This document shows positions 52,933 through 61,539 of a DNA stretch of 64,000 nucleotides, piece after piece. Made by a program: the position numbers and the translations under genes. Source of the DNA: CAZIOH01 sp964540815. Lineage in GTDB: Bacteria > Myxococcota_A > Polyangia > Fen-1088. The notes below the pieces were generated by a model that was not told the DNA's origin, searched no databases, and worked only from the letters and a program-made list of their open reading frames with translations. The number at the start of each line of letters is the position of its first letter. Position 1 is the first letter of the stretch. The stretch is from contig CAZIOH010000005.1 in the NCBI GenBank assembly GCA_964540815.1, positions 58,932 to 122,931 on the forward strand, in the 5' to 3' direction.

Positions 52933-53760
52933 TCAGGCTTCATCCAGTCGTTCGACCAGGCGCTCGAGCACGCGCGCGACGCCGTGGTCATCGTTGCTGG
53001 TGGTGACCTCGTCGACCTGCCCGAGGACGTCGGGATGCGCGTTGGCGACTGCCACGCTGTGTCCGGCCCAGCGGAGCATCGCCAGATCGTTCGGCATGTC
53101 GCCGAAGGCCCAGACGTTCCCCCGGTCGACGCCCAGCCGGGCACAATAGCGGGCGAGGGCGCTGGCCTTGTTGGCTTCGAGGGCGCTGATCTCCAGGAAG
53201 GGGGCGCCCGACGTGGTGACCAGGGCCTGCCCCGTCACCACGGCGAGGGTTCCGGCGAGCAACTCGGAGAGGGGCCGGGTGCTGGAGAACGCGATGAGCT
53301 TGTTGACCCCGCCTTCGCACAGGACGAGGGCGTCTTCGGCCGGGAATTCCGAGAGCTCGACCTTGCCACGCTCTCGCCCATACCGCGGCTCCCAGCCGAA
53401 GGCGAGGCCCACCTCGACCGCGAAGCAGATCTCCGGGAAGAGCCGTCGCAAGGCCTGCACCACCGCCTGGGCTGGCGAAGCTGGAAGCCGCGTCTCGTCG
53501 AGCACCTGACGCGCGTCGAGATCGTAGGTCAGAGCGCCGTTCATGCAGATGACCACCTCGGCGAGCTGCGCGGTGCCGGCGAGCTGCCGCACATGCCGGG
53601 GCGGTCGGCCGGTCACCATGACGACCGGGATGCCGTGAGCCCGCACCCGGATCAGGGCGCACCGGGTGCGGGTCGAGATGGTTCCGTCACCCTGAAGGAG
53701 GGTCCCGTCGAGATCCGTCGCGATGAGCCGGGGCGGGAGCGGAGCAAGGGGATTCGGCAC
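52933..53760 (-). CDS. HAD-superfamily hydrolase, Cof type
   Basis: A 275-residue cytoplasmic phosphatase. LIATDLDGTLL (nucleophile Asp), VVMVTGRPP (motif II Thr), the C2 cap, then NKASALARYCARLGV (Lys) and NVWAFGDMPNDLAML (motif IV Asp pair) define the Cof subfamily, which acts on sugar phosphates, nucleotides or flavin phosphates. The GTG at 53760 has a perfect AGGAGG five bases upstream. It lies in the same direction as the GST gene but more than 100 bases away, so it is probably a separate unit. Confidence 0.93.
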   Translation of the reverse strand: MPNPLAPLPPRLIATDLDGTLLQGDGTISTRTRCALIRVRAHGIPVVMVTGRPPRHVRQLAGTAQLAEVVICMNGALTYDLDARQVLDETRLPASPAQAVVQALRRLFPEICFAVEVGLAFGWEPRYGRERGKVELSEFPAEDALVLCEGGVNKLIAFSSTRPLSELLAGTLAVVTGQALVTTSGAPFLEISALEANKASALARYCARLGVDRGNVWAFGDMPNDLAMLRWAGHSVAVANAHPDVLGQVDEVTTSNDDHGVARVLERLVERLDEA

Positions 53761-53880
53761 ACGCGCCTCCTTGGTCGGCCGTACGCTCGCATGCCCGTCC
53801 CGGCGGCACAAGTCCGGTGGTACACACAACCGGCCCGCCGTCGGTCGTCGAGCGTCGGAGCGGCTGCACCCTCGGCCCGG

Positions 53881-54525
53881 TCATGGCCTGGAGGGCGGGG
53901 TCGTGTGGGCCAGCCAGGCCTTGACCGACGGACGCTGCCAGATCGAATGGGCGTAGTCGCCCAGCTGGGCGGGAAGGGGATCGCCATTCACCACCAGGCG
54001 CTGGAGCACCAGGGCCAGATCCGCGTCGCCGATGGTGAAGGCTCCGGTGAGGGTGGTCTTGTGGGGCGCGAGGAGCGCGGTGGAGATCCGGATCAGGCGC
54101 TCGGCCGAGGCTTGCCCGGCCGCGGAGAGCGGCTTCGGGGTCGGCTTGCCGAAGATGGTGCTGGTGGGGCGATCCTCACGCAGCGCCTGGAAGTCGGAGC
54201 GGATCAGCGCCTGCACCAGCCGCACCCGCGCCCGACCCTGCGGGTCACGCGGGTAGATCCCGGGATACTGGGGTGGCGGGAAGACCTCGTCGAGGTACTC
54301 GGTGATGGCCGAGGACTCCGCCAGCCAGAAGTCGCCGTGCTGCAAGGTCGGCACGCGGTTGGTCAGCGAGCGCGCCACGAACGTCGGGGAATTTTGCTCC
54401 CCGGCCGCGAGATCGAGGAGGGGGAAGGTGAACGGCAGCTTCTTCTCTTCGAGGGCGACGAAGGCCGAGAACACATAGGGGCTGGTGAGCGGTCGATTTC
54501 CGTAGAGGACGATCGGATCGGACAT
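53881..54525 (-). CDS. yfcF: Glutathione S-transferase, YfcF type
   Basis: A 214-residue cytoplasmic enzyme that conjugates or reduces with glutathione. The pattern SPYVFSAFVALEEK, NRVPTLQHGDFWLAESSAITEYLDE, YPRDPQGRARVRLVQALIRSD, LREDRPT, DADLALVLQRLVVNGDPLP and IWQRPSVKAWL follows E. coli YfcF from end to end, including length. GGAG lies a few bases before the ATG at 54525. A peroxide/thiol stress role fits the adjacent TlpA-like and OsmC genes, though it is a separate unit. Confidence 0.9.
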   Translation of the reverse strand: MSDPIVLYGNRPLTSPYVFSAFVALEEKKLPFTFPLLDLAAGEQNSPTFVARSLTNRVPTLQHGDFWLAESSAITEYLDEVFPPPQYPGIYPRDPQGRARVRLVQALIRSDFQALREDRPTSTIFGKPTPKPLSAAGQASAERLIRISTALLAPHKTTLTGAFTIGDADLALVLQRLVVNGDPLPAQLGDYAHSIWQRPSVKAWLAHTTPPSRP

Positions 54526-54682
54526 GCGGATCTCCTTGGCGGGGACGGTCGGGTGTCAGCAGCGCCTGACCGGGGTCGATTCCAGGAGGCCGAGCCTACG
54601 CCCCACGGTCCCGCAGGACCGCACAGACTTTCCCATCAGGCTCATGAGCATCTCTGGCGGGCGGGTCGGCCCGGGCGGCGGG

Positions 54683-54695
54683 GTCTAGTCTAGAC
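54683..54695. promoter_or_regulatory. Palindrome GTCTAG-T-CTAGAC downstream of the TlpA-like gene
   Basis: A perfect 6-1-6 inverted repeat lies just after the TlpA-like stop, next to a GAGGGC/GCCCTC hairpin at 54697-54714. It could be part of a terminator or an operator for the GST gene 150 bases away. The 177-base gap holds nothing else recognised. Confidence 0.3.
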
Positions 54696-54702
54696 GAGGG
54701 CC

Positions 54703-56097
54703 TCAGGAAGCCCTCTCGGCCAGCAAGCGCTCCACCGTGGCGCGAATCTCAGCCTCGAGCGCCTCGTGTGCGGCACCGGTGGCCTTGCCCGCGAAGCCAG
54801 CATGGGTTCCGCGAACCCGTCCGTCCTTGCCGACGAAGAAGGTCGCCGGCCAGGTGTCGAGGTTCGAGGCCTGCGGCAACTTGGCGCCAATCTCCCCCGG
54901 CTCGCCGCCGAGCAACACCGGATAGTCGATCCCGTAGGCCCGGATGAAGGCGCGCAGCCGCGTGGGGTTCGCGAGCTGCTCGGCGTCCTCGAAGGAGATC
55001 GAGACCACGCGCAGACCGCGCCCGCGGTAGGTTCGGTACAGCGCCTCGAGGAATGGCGCCTCGTCGTGGCAGTTCGGGCACCAGCTGCCCATGATGTTGA
55101 CGAGGAGCACGTGCCCCTTGAACCGCGGGTCCGCCTGGTTGACGGCCTTGCCATCCAGGTCCACGCCCGAGAACCTGAAGGGCTCGGTCGGATCCTTCAC
55201 GCTGGTCCAGCGCGACGGATCGGCGGGCTCGGGGAGATTCCTGGCGCGCGCCTCGGAGCTCTTGACCGCGGTGTACGTCGTCTTGCCGTTCTGAACCAGG
55301 CGGAGGGCCCCGCTCGGCAAGAGGCTGACCTCGAGCAGCATCGGACGCGCGCCCGAGAAGTGGCTGAGGACGAACCTGTCTCCCTGGAAGCTCCCGGAGA
55401 GCGTCCCCGTGTCCCCATCCACCCGCAGGATGCTGGCGCTGACCTCCGCCCCGGACTGCCGCACGAAGAAGCGCCAGGCCGATTCGCCCTTGGGGCTGTT
55501 GACCGCGATCTCCCACTGCCCCGCGATGGATGGGGGAGGGCCTTGCGACCCCGGGGAGGCGCTCGCGAGGTGGGGCGTGGCTCGAAAGGGATACGGGGGC
55601 TGACCGTTTCGCCCGTAGGTCCCGATCAGGGCGCCACGGTCCCACCGCGCCCGCAGCTGGCTGGCGTAGTGGTCGAACTGCAGCGTCAGCTCCGAGCCGT
55701 CATGTTGACCCCCGGTCGAGCGGACGCGGAGATCACCGTTGAAGAAGGCGCCTTCGACCTGGTTCCTGTCCCCCTGACGCCGGCTCTTGTCTGGGAAGAC
55801 CAGCTCGAAGCGGAACGGGACCGTCACATCGTTCGCGACGACGGTGGCGTCCCACAGCCCCGATGGGGGACCGGCATCCGCAGCGGTCGCCGCCTGCGCA
55901 CGTCTCGTGAGCGAAGCGACGCTCGAGACCACCGTCACCATCACCGTCATGGCGAACACCGCCGCCGCTGCCACCACCTGTGCGACCCGGACAGCCAGCC
56001 TCTCCGATGGGCATTCCGACCCCAGATCTCCTCCCGTCATGTCGCGCATCGTTCGGATGGACGGGTCGGTCGTCTGCCAGCTGCGGGTCGCCATCAC
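54703..56097 (-). CDS. Membrane-anchored TlpA-like thiol-disulfide oxidoreductase
   Basis: A 464-residue protein. One N-terminal membrane segment (about 36-60) anchors a periplasmic part that begins with a beta-rich domain (about 78-285, FRFELVFPDKSR, GALIGTYGRNGQPPYPF) and ends in a thioredoxin domain with the active site SWCPNC (338-343) and the usual GHVLLVNIMG, YPVLLGG and WPATFFVGKDGRVRG blocks. It would reduce or oxidise exported thiols, for example for cytochrome c maturation or peroxide repair. GTG at 56097 overlaps the OsmC stop (GTGA), coupling the two. Confidence 0.88.
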   Translation of the reverse strand: MMATRSWQTTDPSIRTMRDMTGGDLGSECPSERLAVRVAQVVAAAAVFAMTVMVTVVSSVASLTRRAQAATAADAGPPSGLWDATVVANDVTVPFRFELVFPDKSRRQGDRNQVEGAFFNGDLRVRSTGGQHDGSELTLQFDHYASQLRARWDRGALIGTYGRNGQPPYPFRATPHLASASPGSQGPPPSIAGQWEIAVNSPKGESAWRFFVRQSGAEVSASILRVDGDTGTLSGSFQGDRFVLSHFSGARPMLLEVSLLPSGALRLVQNGKTTYTAVKSSEARARNLPEPADPSRWTSVKDPTEPFRFSGVDLDGKAVNQADPRFKGHVLLVNIMGSWCPNCHDEAPFLEALYRTYRGRGLRVVSISFEDAEQLANPTRLRAFIRAYGIDYPVLLGGEPGEIGAKLPQASNLDTWPATFFVGKDGRVRGTHAGFAGKATGAAHEALEAEIRATVERLLAERAS

Positions 56098-56627
56098 GCG
56101 GGTGGGGTGTCTCGACGGAGCTCGATCTTCACCGGCACGGGTCGGCTCAGGGTGTGCCCGACCGGTGAGGTCGCCACCACGCTCTGGTGCAACGCCTGAA
56201 CCCGGTCGGGGGACGCGTCGGTCTCGAGGTCGACCACCGCGCGGATCGATTCGAAGCCGGCATTGCCCGTGCCGAGCCCGAGGAACGTGTGGAGATCGAG
56301 CTCCCCTTCGAGCGCGATGTTGAGCGAGAGGATGCGGATGCTCTTCAGGGTGGCGTTGGCCGCGTACCCAACCGCCAGGCAGTTCCCGAGCGCTCCAAGG
56401 AGCTGCTCGACGGGGTTCGGCGCGGTGTCACCGCCTCCCAGGGTCACCGGCTCGTCCGAAGGGACGGGGCGCAGGTTCCGGCTCTGGGACTCCGACCGAA
56501 AGGCGCCCTTCCAGCGGACCTCGGACTTCCAGAGCGTCTTGGCCAGGGCGGGCTCTTTCTGGATCTGCTCGACCAGGGCTCCGACGCTGCGCAGATTCAC
56601 TTCATTCAACACTTGCTCGGGCGGCAT
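56094..56627 (-). CDS. OsmC-family peroxiredoxin-like protein
   Basis: A 177-residue protein of the OsmC/Ohr family, which reduce organic hydroperoxides using two cysteines. PNPVEQLLGALGNCLAVGYAANA carries one conserved Cys; the second Cys usually found in a C..H context (VVATSPVGHTL here) is replaced by Ser, so it belongs to the OsmC-like branch with uncertain peroxidase activity. AGGAGG precedes the ATG at 56627. It is the first gene of a two-gene operon with the TlpA-like protein. Upstream on the same strand, TTGTAG-17-TAAACA (around 56640-56670) is a possible promoter. Confidence 0.88.
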   Translation of the reverse strand: MPPEQVLNEVNLRSVGALVEQIQKEPALAKTLWKSEVRWKGAFRSESQSRNLRPVPSDEPVTLGGGDTAPNPVEQLLGALGNCLAVGYAANATLKSIRILSLNIALEGELDLHTFLGLGTGNAGFESIRAVVDLETDASPDRVQALHQSVVATSPVGHTLSRPVPVKIELRRDTPPA

Positions 56628-56675
56628 GGTGGGTCCTCCTGCGTGTCTGTCCTGTTTAGCAGACGTAGATCTTTT

Positions 56676-58502
56676 CTACAAGACAGAAGCGACAGGGGCG
56701 GCCGCCGCGGCGGCGTGGCGGCGTTCCCCGGTCTGGAGCTCCCACAGCGCGGCATAGGCCCCGCCCGCCGCGCGCAGCTCGTCGTGCGTGCCCGCCTCGA
56801 CGATCTGGCCGGCGTCCATGACATAGATGACGTCCGCGCGGCGCACCGTGGAGAGGCGATGGGCGATGATCACGCTGGTTCGTCCGACCACCAGGCGATC
56901 GAGGGACCGCTGGATGGCGGCCTCGGTCTCGTTGTCGACCGAGCTCGTGGCCTCGTCCAGCACCAGGATGGGCGGCTCTTTCAGGATGGCCCGCGCCAGG
57001 GCGATGCGCTGGCGCTGCCCGCCCGACAGCTTCTGACCGCGCTCGCCGACCTCGGTGTCGTAGCCCCGGGGCAGGCTCGAGATGAACCCATGGGCCTCGG
57101 CGGCGACCGCGGCGGCCACGATCGCCTCTCGCGGCGCGGAGGGGACCCCGTACGCGATGTTCTCGGCAACCGTGGCGTCGGCCAGGAAGCTGTCCTGGGC
57201 CACGTAGCCAATGGCCCGGCGCAGATCCTCGAGATCGAGCTCGCCGAGCGGCTGTCCATCGAGCCGGATCGTTCCCCGATCGGGCTCGTAGAACCGGAGC
57301 AGCAGCTTCACGAGGGTGCTCTTGCCCCCGCCCGTACCGCCCACGAACGCGGCCGTGTGCCCCGCCGGGATGCGCAGGTCGATGTCGCGGAGGGTCGGCG
57401 CCGTCTGGGCGGGGTAGGCGAAGGAGACGTGCTCGAAGACCAGCTCGCCCGCCACGGAGGCCGAGGGCAGGCGTGCCCCTCCATACGGGATCGCGATGGG
57501 CGTCTGCACGAGATCCATGACCCGCTTCACCGACGCCGTGGAGCGCTGGTAGAGATCGCTCAGATCGGCCAGCCGGGTCATGGGCCACAGCAGGCGTTGC
57601 GTGAGGTACACCAGCACGGAATAACTGCCGACCCCGAGGGACCCGCGCAGCGCGAGGAAGCCGCCATAGAGCAGGGTGACCGTGAACCCGGCCAGGATGG
57701 CCATCCGGATGATGGGGGTGATGGCGGCCGAGAACTGGATGGCGGCCCGGTTGGCGCGCCGATAGCCATCCGAGGCCTTCTCGATGTGCTCGGCCTCGAA
57801 CCCTTCGGCCGTGTAGGCCTTGATGGTCGCGATCCCGAGCAGGTTGTTGTTGAGGCGTGCGTTGAGGGCGCCCGAGGCCTCGCGCACCCGCGCGTAGCGG
57901 GGGGCCAGGCGCCGCTGAAACCAGAACGCCCCGTACACGATGATCGGCACGGGGAGCAGGGCGAGGACGGCGATCCGCGGGGCCAGCCAGAAGAACACCG
58001 CCCCCACCAGCACCGAGCCCGTGGCGATCTGGATCAGGTCGTTGGCGCCGCCGTTGAGGAAGCGCTCCATCTGGTTGATGTCGTCGTTCAGGATCGACAT
58101 CAGGTTGCCGGTGCGCGTGTTCTCGAACCACGCCATCTCGAGCTTCTGGATGTGGCGATAGGCCTCCATCCGCAGATCGTGCTGGAGGCTCTGCGCGAGG
58201 TTCCGCCAGCGGACATCGTAGAGGTACTGGAAAAGAGACTCGCCGACCCAGATCACCACCGTGACCACCGCGAGGCCGACGATCTGGGCCTTGGGGTCGA
58301 TGAGCCCGAGGCGGGCCAGGAACGAGGCCTTGCGGTGCACCACCACGTCCACCGCGACCCCGATCAGGACCTCGGGCAGGACGTCGAAGAACTTGTTCAA
58401 CACCGAGAACAGCGATGCGAGCCACACGTCGCGTCGATAGCTGCGCGCGTAGGCGAACAGGCGGGAGAGGGGATGTCGGAGGTCCGGGCGGCCAATTGTC
58501 AC
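56676..58502 (-). CDS. ABC exporter, fused permease and ATPase (MsbA/MDR-like)
   Basis: A 608-residue half-transporter that works as a dimer in the inner membrane. Six membrane segments (about 1-310) are followed by a complete ATPase: Walker A VGGTGGGKST (388-396), Q-loop GYVAQDSFL, signature LSGGQRQRIALARAIL (from 492), Walker B ILVLDEATSS (512-520) and H-loop IIAHRLST. Substrates could be lipids, peptides or drugs. The GTG at 58502 has GAGGA seven bases upstream. It is divergent from the haloperoxidase-like gene. Confidence 0.95.
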   Translation of the reverse strand: MTIGRPDLRHPLSRLFAYARSYRRDVWLASLFSVLNKFFDVLPEVLIGVAVDVVVHRKASFLARLGLIDPKAQIVGLAVVTVVIWVGESLFQYLYDVRWRNLAQSLQHDLRMEAYRHIQKLEMAWFENTRTGNLMSILNDDINQMERFLNGGANDLIQIATGSVLVGAVFFWLAPRIAVLALLPVPIIVYGAFWFQRRLAPRYARVREASGALNARLNNNLLGIATIKAYTAEGFEAEHIEKASDGYRRANRAAIQFSAAITPIIRMAILAGFTVTLLYGGFLALRGSLGVGSYSVLVYLTQRLLWPMTRLADLSDLYQRSTASVKRVMDLVQTPIAIPYGGARLPSASVAGELVFEHVSFAYPAQTAPTLRDIDLRIPAGHTAAFVGGTGGGKSTLVKLLLRFYEPDRGTIRLDGQPLGELDLEDLRRAIGYVAQDSFLADATVAENIAYGVPSAPREAIVAAAVAAEAHGFISSLPRGYDTEVGERGQKLSGGQRQRIALARAILKEPPILVLDEATSSVDNETEAAIQRSLDRLVVGRTSVIIAHRLSTVRRADVIYVMDAGQIVEAGTHDELRAAGGAYAALWELQTGERRHAAAAAAPVASVL

Positions 58503-58528
58503 AACTCATCCTCTAGGTCACGCGGCCC

Positions 58529-58563
58529 TTGCGCGCAAGAAGGCTTGTCTCGTATAAGAGACA
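58529..58563 (+). promoter_or_regulatory. Promoter with TGTCT-N8-AGACA operator, upstream of the haloperoxidase-like gene
   Basis: TTGCGC (58529-58534), 18 bases, TATAAG (58553-58558), with the perfect inverted repeat TGTCTCGTATAAGAGACA (58546-58563) centred on the -10 box. Spacing, -35 type and palindrome match the promoter at 36216. Because the palindrome is symmetric it could also regulate the divergent ABC exporter. The rest of the 330-base region up to 58832 is GC-rich with no gene; GGAG at 58822 is the ribosome-binding site of the next gene. Confidence 0.65.
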
Positions 58564-58832
58564 CACGCCGATCGCCGCAGGTGAGCCCCGAGCTCAGCAT
58601 CCGAGCCCGGGGCCGGCGTGACTGGCTTAGCCGAAGGGGAGGGAGGAGGCAGCACGTGGGAAGGATTCGACGGGCGGGTCCGAGGCCGATGCGGGGGCTC
58701 GGCCTCGGATCCCGCCGTCGAACCGGGGTCGCAGACGTTCGCTCGCGGTGTTCGCACGAGCATCTCGCTGGCGGCGCGAGAGCGTCCGACCTCGGCGGCG
58801 CCCTTTTTGTTCGTCTCCCGCGGAGTGAAGCC

Positions 58833-60422
58833 ATGCCAAAGACCACCCGACCTCCACGCAGAACCACGACCTTCCGATTTGCCGTTCCCTTGCTTCTGGC
58901 CGCCCCGGTCGGACTCGCCGCTCGCGGCGCCTTCGCGGACACGGTCCTCGACTGGAACCTGCGCACGATCCAGGCCACCAAAGGATTCGATGGAACCACG
59001 GGCGTCGGCGTGACGCTGGATTCCAACCTCGGCACCCGCATCGAGGCCATCGAGGCGCGGGCGGTCTTCGACGCGGTCAATTCCATCGACCACTTCAGCC
59101 CCAAGGGTTACGCGCTGTCGGCGGCCCACGATGGCTCTGCAGCGGCCGCGGCGGCGCAAGCGGCACACGACGTCTTGCTGGCGCAACTGCCAGATCCCAG
59201 CACCGACGCCACCGCGGATGTCCGCTGGACGCAGGTGCGGACGTGGCTCGACGCGGCGCTCGCCGCCGATCTGTCTGCGCTCGGGGTCGGGGCGACCGAC
59301 GGTGGGGTGGCGGCGGGCCGGGAAGCCGCCAGCGCTGCCAATCTCCAGCGCCGGTTCGACAACGCCGCGCCGGTGACCACCTACGGCGCCACCCTGACGC
59401 CGACCTCGAACCCGGGCATCGGCCTGTGGCGACAGAGCAACGCGGCCGCGGCCTTCGTCAACCCGACCACCGGAGCTCCGACCGGCTTCGATGCAACGGG
59501 GACGATCATACAAGGAAGGGCGGGCATCGATTCCAACTGGCGGGACGTGACCCCGTTCGGCCTCTCGCCGAGGGAGCGCCTGGCCTTGCTGGCCGAGGTC
59601 CCGCGGCCGCTGGTGGTGGGCGGGGCCGAGTATGCCCGCGAGGTCCGCTACGTCCGCGCGCACGGCCAGGACAGCGCGCCGCTGACGGTTCGAGACGCGG
59701 ATCAGACGGCGCAGGCCCTCTTCTACAAGCAGGACGCCGAGATCTTCGTGAACGAGGCGGCCCGGATTGCCTCCGGCGCCCGCGGGTGGACCCTCGATCA
59801 GAACGCCAAGCTGTTCGCGCTGCTGGACGGCGTGCTCGCCGACGCGCGGATCCTGGCCTTCGCGTCGAAGTATGACCAGAAATTCTGGCGGCCCATCACG
59901 GCGCTCAACGCGGATCCGGATGGGACGGTGACGAACGGATACGCGGCCTGGCATCCTGTCGCGGCGACGCCCTCCCACCCGTCGAATACAGCCGGACATA
60001 GCACCACTGGCGCGGCAGGCTTCGAGGTGCTGCGGGCCTTCTTCGGGGACCACATCAACCCGGACCACAGCCCCGCGACCCTCACGACCTTGCCCTGGCT
60101 CAAGGGAACCAACTCCGGCACCGGGAACACCACGACCCGCGCCGTGACCACCTTCAGCCAGGCTCAGCTCGAGAACGGAGCCAGTCGGCTCTACCTCGGG
60201 GTGCACTTCGGGTACGACAACTGGCAAGGTCAGTGGCTCGGGCTGGCGGTGGCCGACACCATCATCCTGGGCGGCACGGATCCGGCCGCCAAGGGGGTGT
60301 TGCCGAGGCCGTCGCATGTTTCCCTGGACAACCTCGCGCGGACGCTGTCGTCGCGCTCCGACCTCTACGGGTACTTTGGGTTCGGGTCGCGTCGGGAGCG
60401 GGAGCGGCACGACGACGACTAG
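58833..60422 (+). CDS. Exported vanadium-dependent haloperoxidase-like (PAP2 fold) protein
   Basis: A 529-residue secreted protein (signal peptide ending RGAFAD). The acid phosphatase/vanadium haloperoxidase signature is present: KX6RP (Lys346-Pro354, KYDQKFWRP), a modified PSGH motif (PSNTAGH, 383-389) and SRX5HX3D (Ser451-Asp462, SRLYLGVHFGYD). The three extra residues in the second motif are unusual. Relatives either oxidise halides with H2O2 or hydrolyse phosphate esters; sequence alone does not decide. GGAG lies eight bases before the ATG. The C terminus is charged (RRERERHDDD). It has its own regulated promoter. Confidence 0.88.
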   Translation: MPKTTRPPRRTTTFRFAVPLLLAAPVGLAARGAFADTVLDWNLRTIQATKGFDGTTGVGVTLDSNLGTRIEAIEARAVFDAVNSIDHFSPKGYALSAAHDGSAAAAAAQAAHDVLLAQLPDPSTDATADVRWTQVRTWLDAALAADLSALGVGATDGGVAAGREAASAANLQRRFDNAAPVTTYGATLTPTSNPGIGLWRQSNAAAAFVNPTTGAPTGFDATGTIIQGRAGIDSNWRDVTPFGLSPRERLALLAEVPRPLVVGGAEYAREVRYVRAHGQDSAPLTVRDADQTAQALFYKQDAEIFVNEAARIASGARGWTLDQNAKLFALLDGVLADARILAFASKYDQKFWRPITALNADPDGTVTNGYAAWHPVAATPSHPSNTAGHSTTGAAGFEVLRAFFGDHINPDHSPATLTTLPWLKGTNSGTGNTTTRAVTTFSQAQLENGASRLYLGVHFGYDNWQGQWLGLAVADTIILGGTDPAAKGVLPRPSHVSLDNLARTLSSRSDLYGYFGFGSRRERERHDDD

Positions 60423-60459
60423 GGGGCTCTAGGGGGAGGGTGCGCACGGGGCGGGGGCG

Positions 60460-60540
60460 CGGGGAAGACGGAGGGACGGCGACGAGGACGAGGACGGGGA
60501 CGGGGGAGACGGGAAAGACGGGAGAGGTGCTGGAGGGGAA
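60460..60540 (+). repeat. Purine-rich GACGAGG/GACGGG repeat tract
   Basis: A strand-biased tract built of GACGAG, GACGGG and GGGAGA units fills part of the 249-base spacer 60423-60671. It has several runs of four or more G and no coding sense. Confidence 0.75.
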
Positions 60541-60671
60541 GTGGGGGTGTTGGATCTGAGACAGGGGTGCTGGTGCCGGAGCACCTCCCCGACTCATCGG
60601 TGAGGGGTCATCGGGGGCCGGCAGTTGGTTCGCCACATGCAGGGGGAGTCGCTCGACGGAGGATTCCTGCA

Positions 60672-61520
60672 ATGGGTGGAGTGAGTTTGTCGCTCGACAC
60701 GACACAGCTGGCCGAGGCCTATGAGGCGCGCAGCACCGATCGCCAGTTTCGCAATGGACAGCGACTGGTCGCCCGTCTCGGAATTGTGGCGGGCGATCGG
60801 GTGCTGGACGTCGGGAGCGGGACTGGTCTCCTGGCTGAGCACGTGGCGAACCTGGTGGGCTCAGGTGGCTCGGTGCTCGGGATCGATCCGCTGCCGCTCC
60901 GGATCGCCATCGCCGAGAGGCGGAGGCGATCCAACCTGGCATTCGCCGTCGGGAACGCCTACGAGCTCGACGCGCTCCCGTCGGGCACCTTCGACGTCGT
61001 CTACCTGAACGCCGTCTTCCACTGGCTGCCCGAGAAGGCCGGCCCGCTCGGACAGATTCATCGGCTGCTCAAGCCCGGTGGGCGGGTCGGAATCTCGACT
61101 GGCTCCCGCGAGCACCCGAATCGCATCCAGCAAATCAAGAAGCGGGTCCTGTCCCGTCCGCCGTTCGATGCCTATCCGGCGGCACGCGACGGAGAGCCGA
61201 ACCGGGTCTCCCCCGATGAGCTCCGCGAGCTCTTGCGTGGGGCGGGTTTCGTGGACATCCAGATCGATCTCGAGCCGAACGCGCAGCTGCAACCCAGCGC
61301 CGAGGCCGCCATCGAGTTCTCGGATGCCAGCTCGTTTGGCAACTACCTGGGTCATCTGCCGGCCGAGCTTCGCTCCTCGGCCGTTCGACAAATCAAAGAA
61401 GAGCTCGAATCGCTTCGCACACCGGAAGGAATCCGCCTGGATGGGACCCGAATCATCGCCGTTGCCAGAAAATCAAACGACCGAGGAACGTCCATCGTTC
61501 CAGGGACGGTACTTCAATGA
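60672..61520 (+). CDS. Class I SAM-dependent methyltransferase
   Basis: A 282-residue cytoplasmic methyltransferase. Motif I is VLDVGSGTGLLAEHVA, motif II VLGIDP, and the post-motif region FDVVYLNAVFHWLPEKAGPLGQIHRLLKPGGRVGIST is typical of the UbiE/Methyltransf_11 group acting on small molecules. The C-terminal part (SPDELRELLRGAGFVDI) is characteristic too. The ATG at 60672 has GGAGGA eight bases upstream and begins a few residues before the fold. The substrate is unknown. It may share a transcript with the TonB receptor downstream. Confidence 0.9.
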   Translation: MGGVSLSLDTTQLAEAYEARSTDRQFRNGQRLVARLGIVAGDRVLDVGSGTGLLAEHVANLVGSGGSVLGIDPLPLRIAIAERRRRSNLAFAVGNAYELDALPSGTFDVVYLNAVFHWLPEKAGPLGQIHRLLKPGGRVGISTGSREHPNRIQQIKKRVLSRPPFDAYPAARDGEPNRVSPDELRELLRGAGFVDIQIDLEPNAQLQPSAEAAIEFSDASSFGNYLGHLPAELRSSAVRQIKEELESLRTPEGIRLDGTRIIAVARKSNDRGTSIVPGTVLQ

Positions 61521-61539
61521 TGGAATCGTGGCGGGACGG

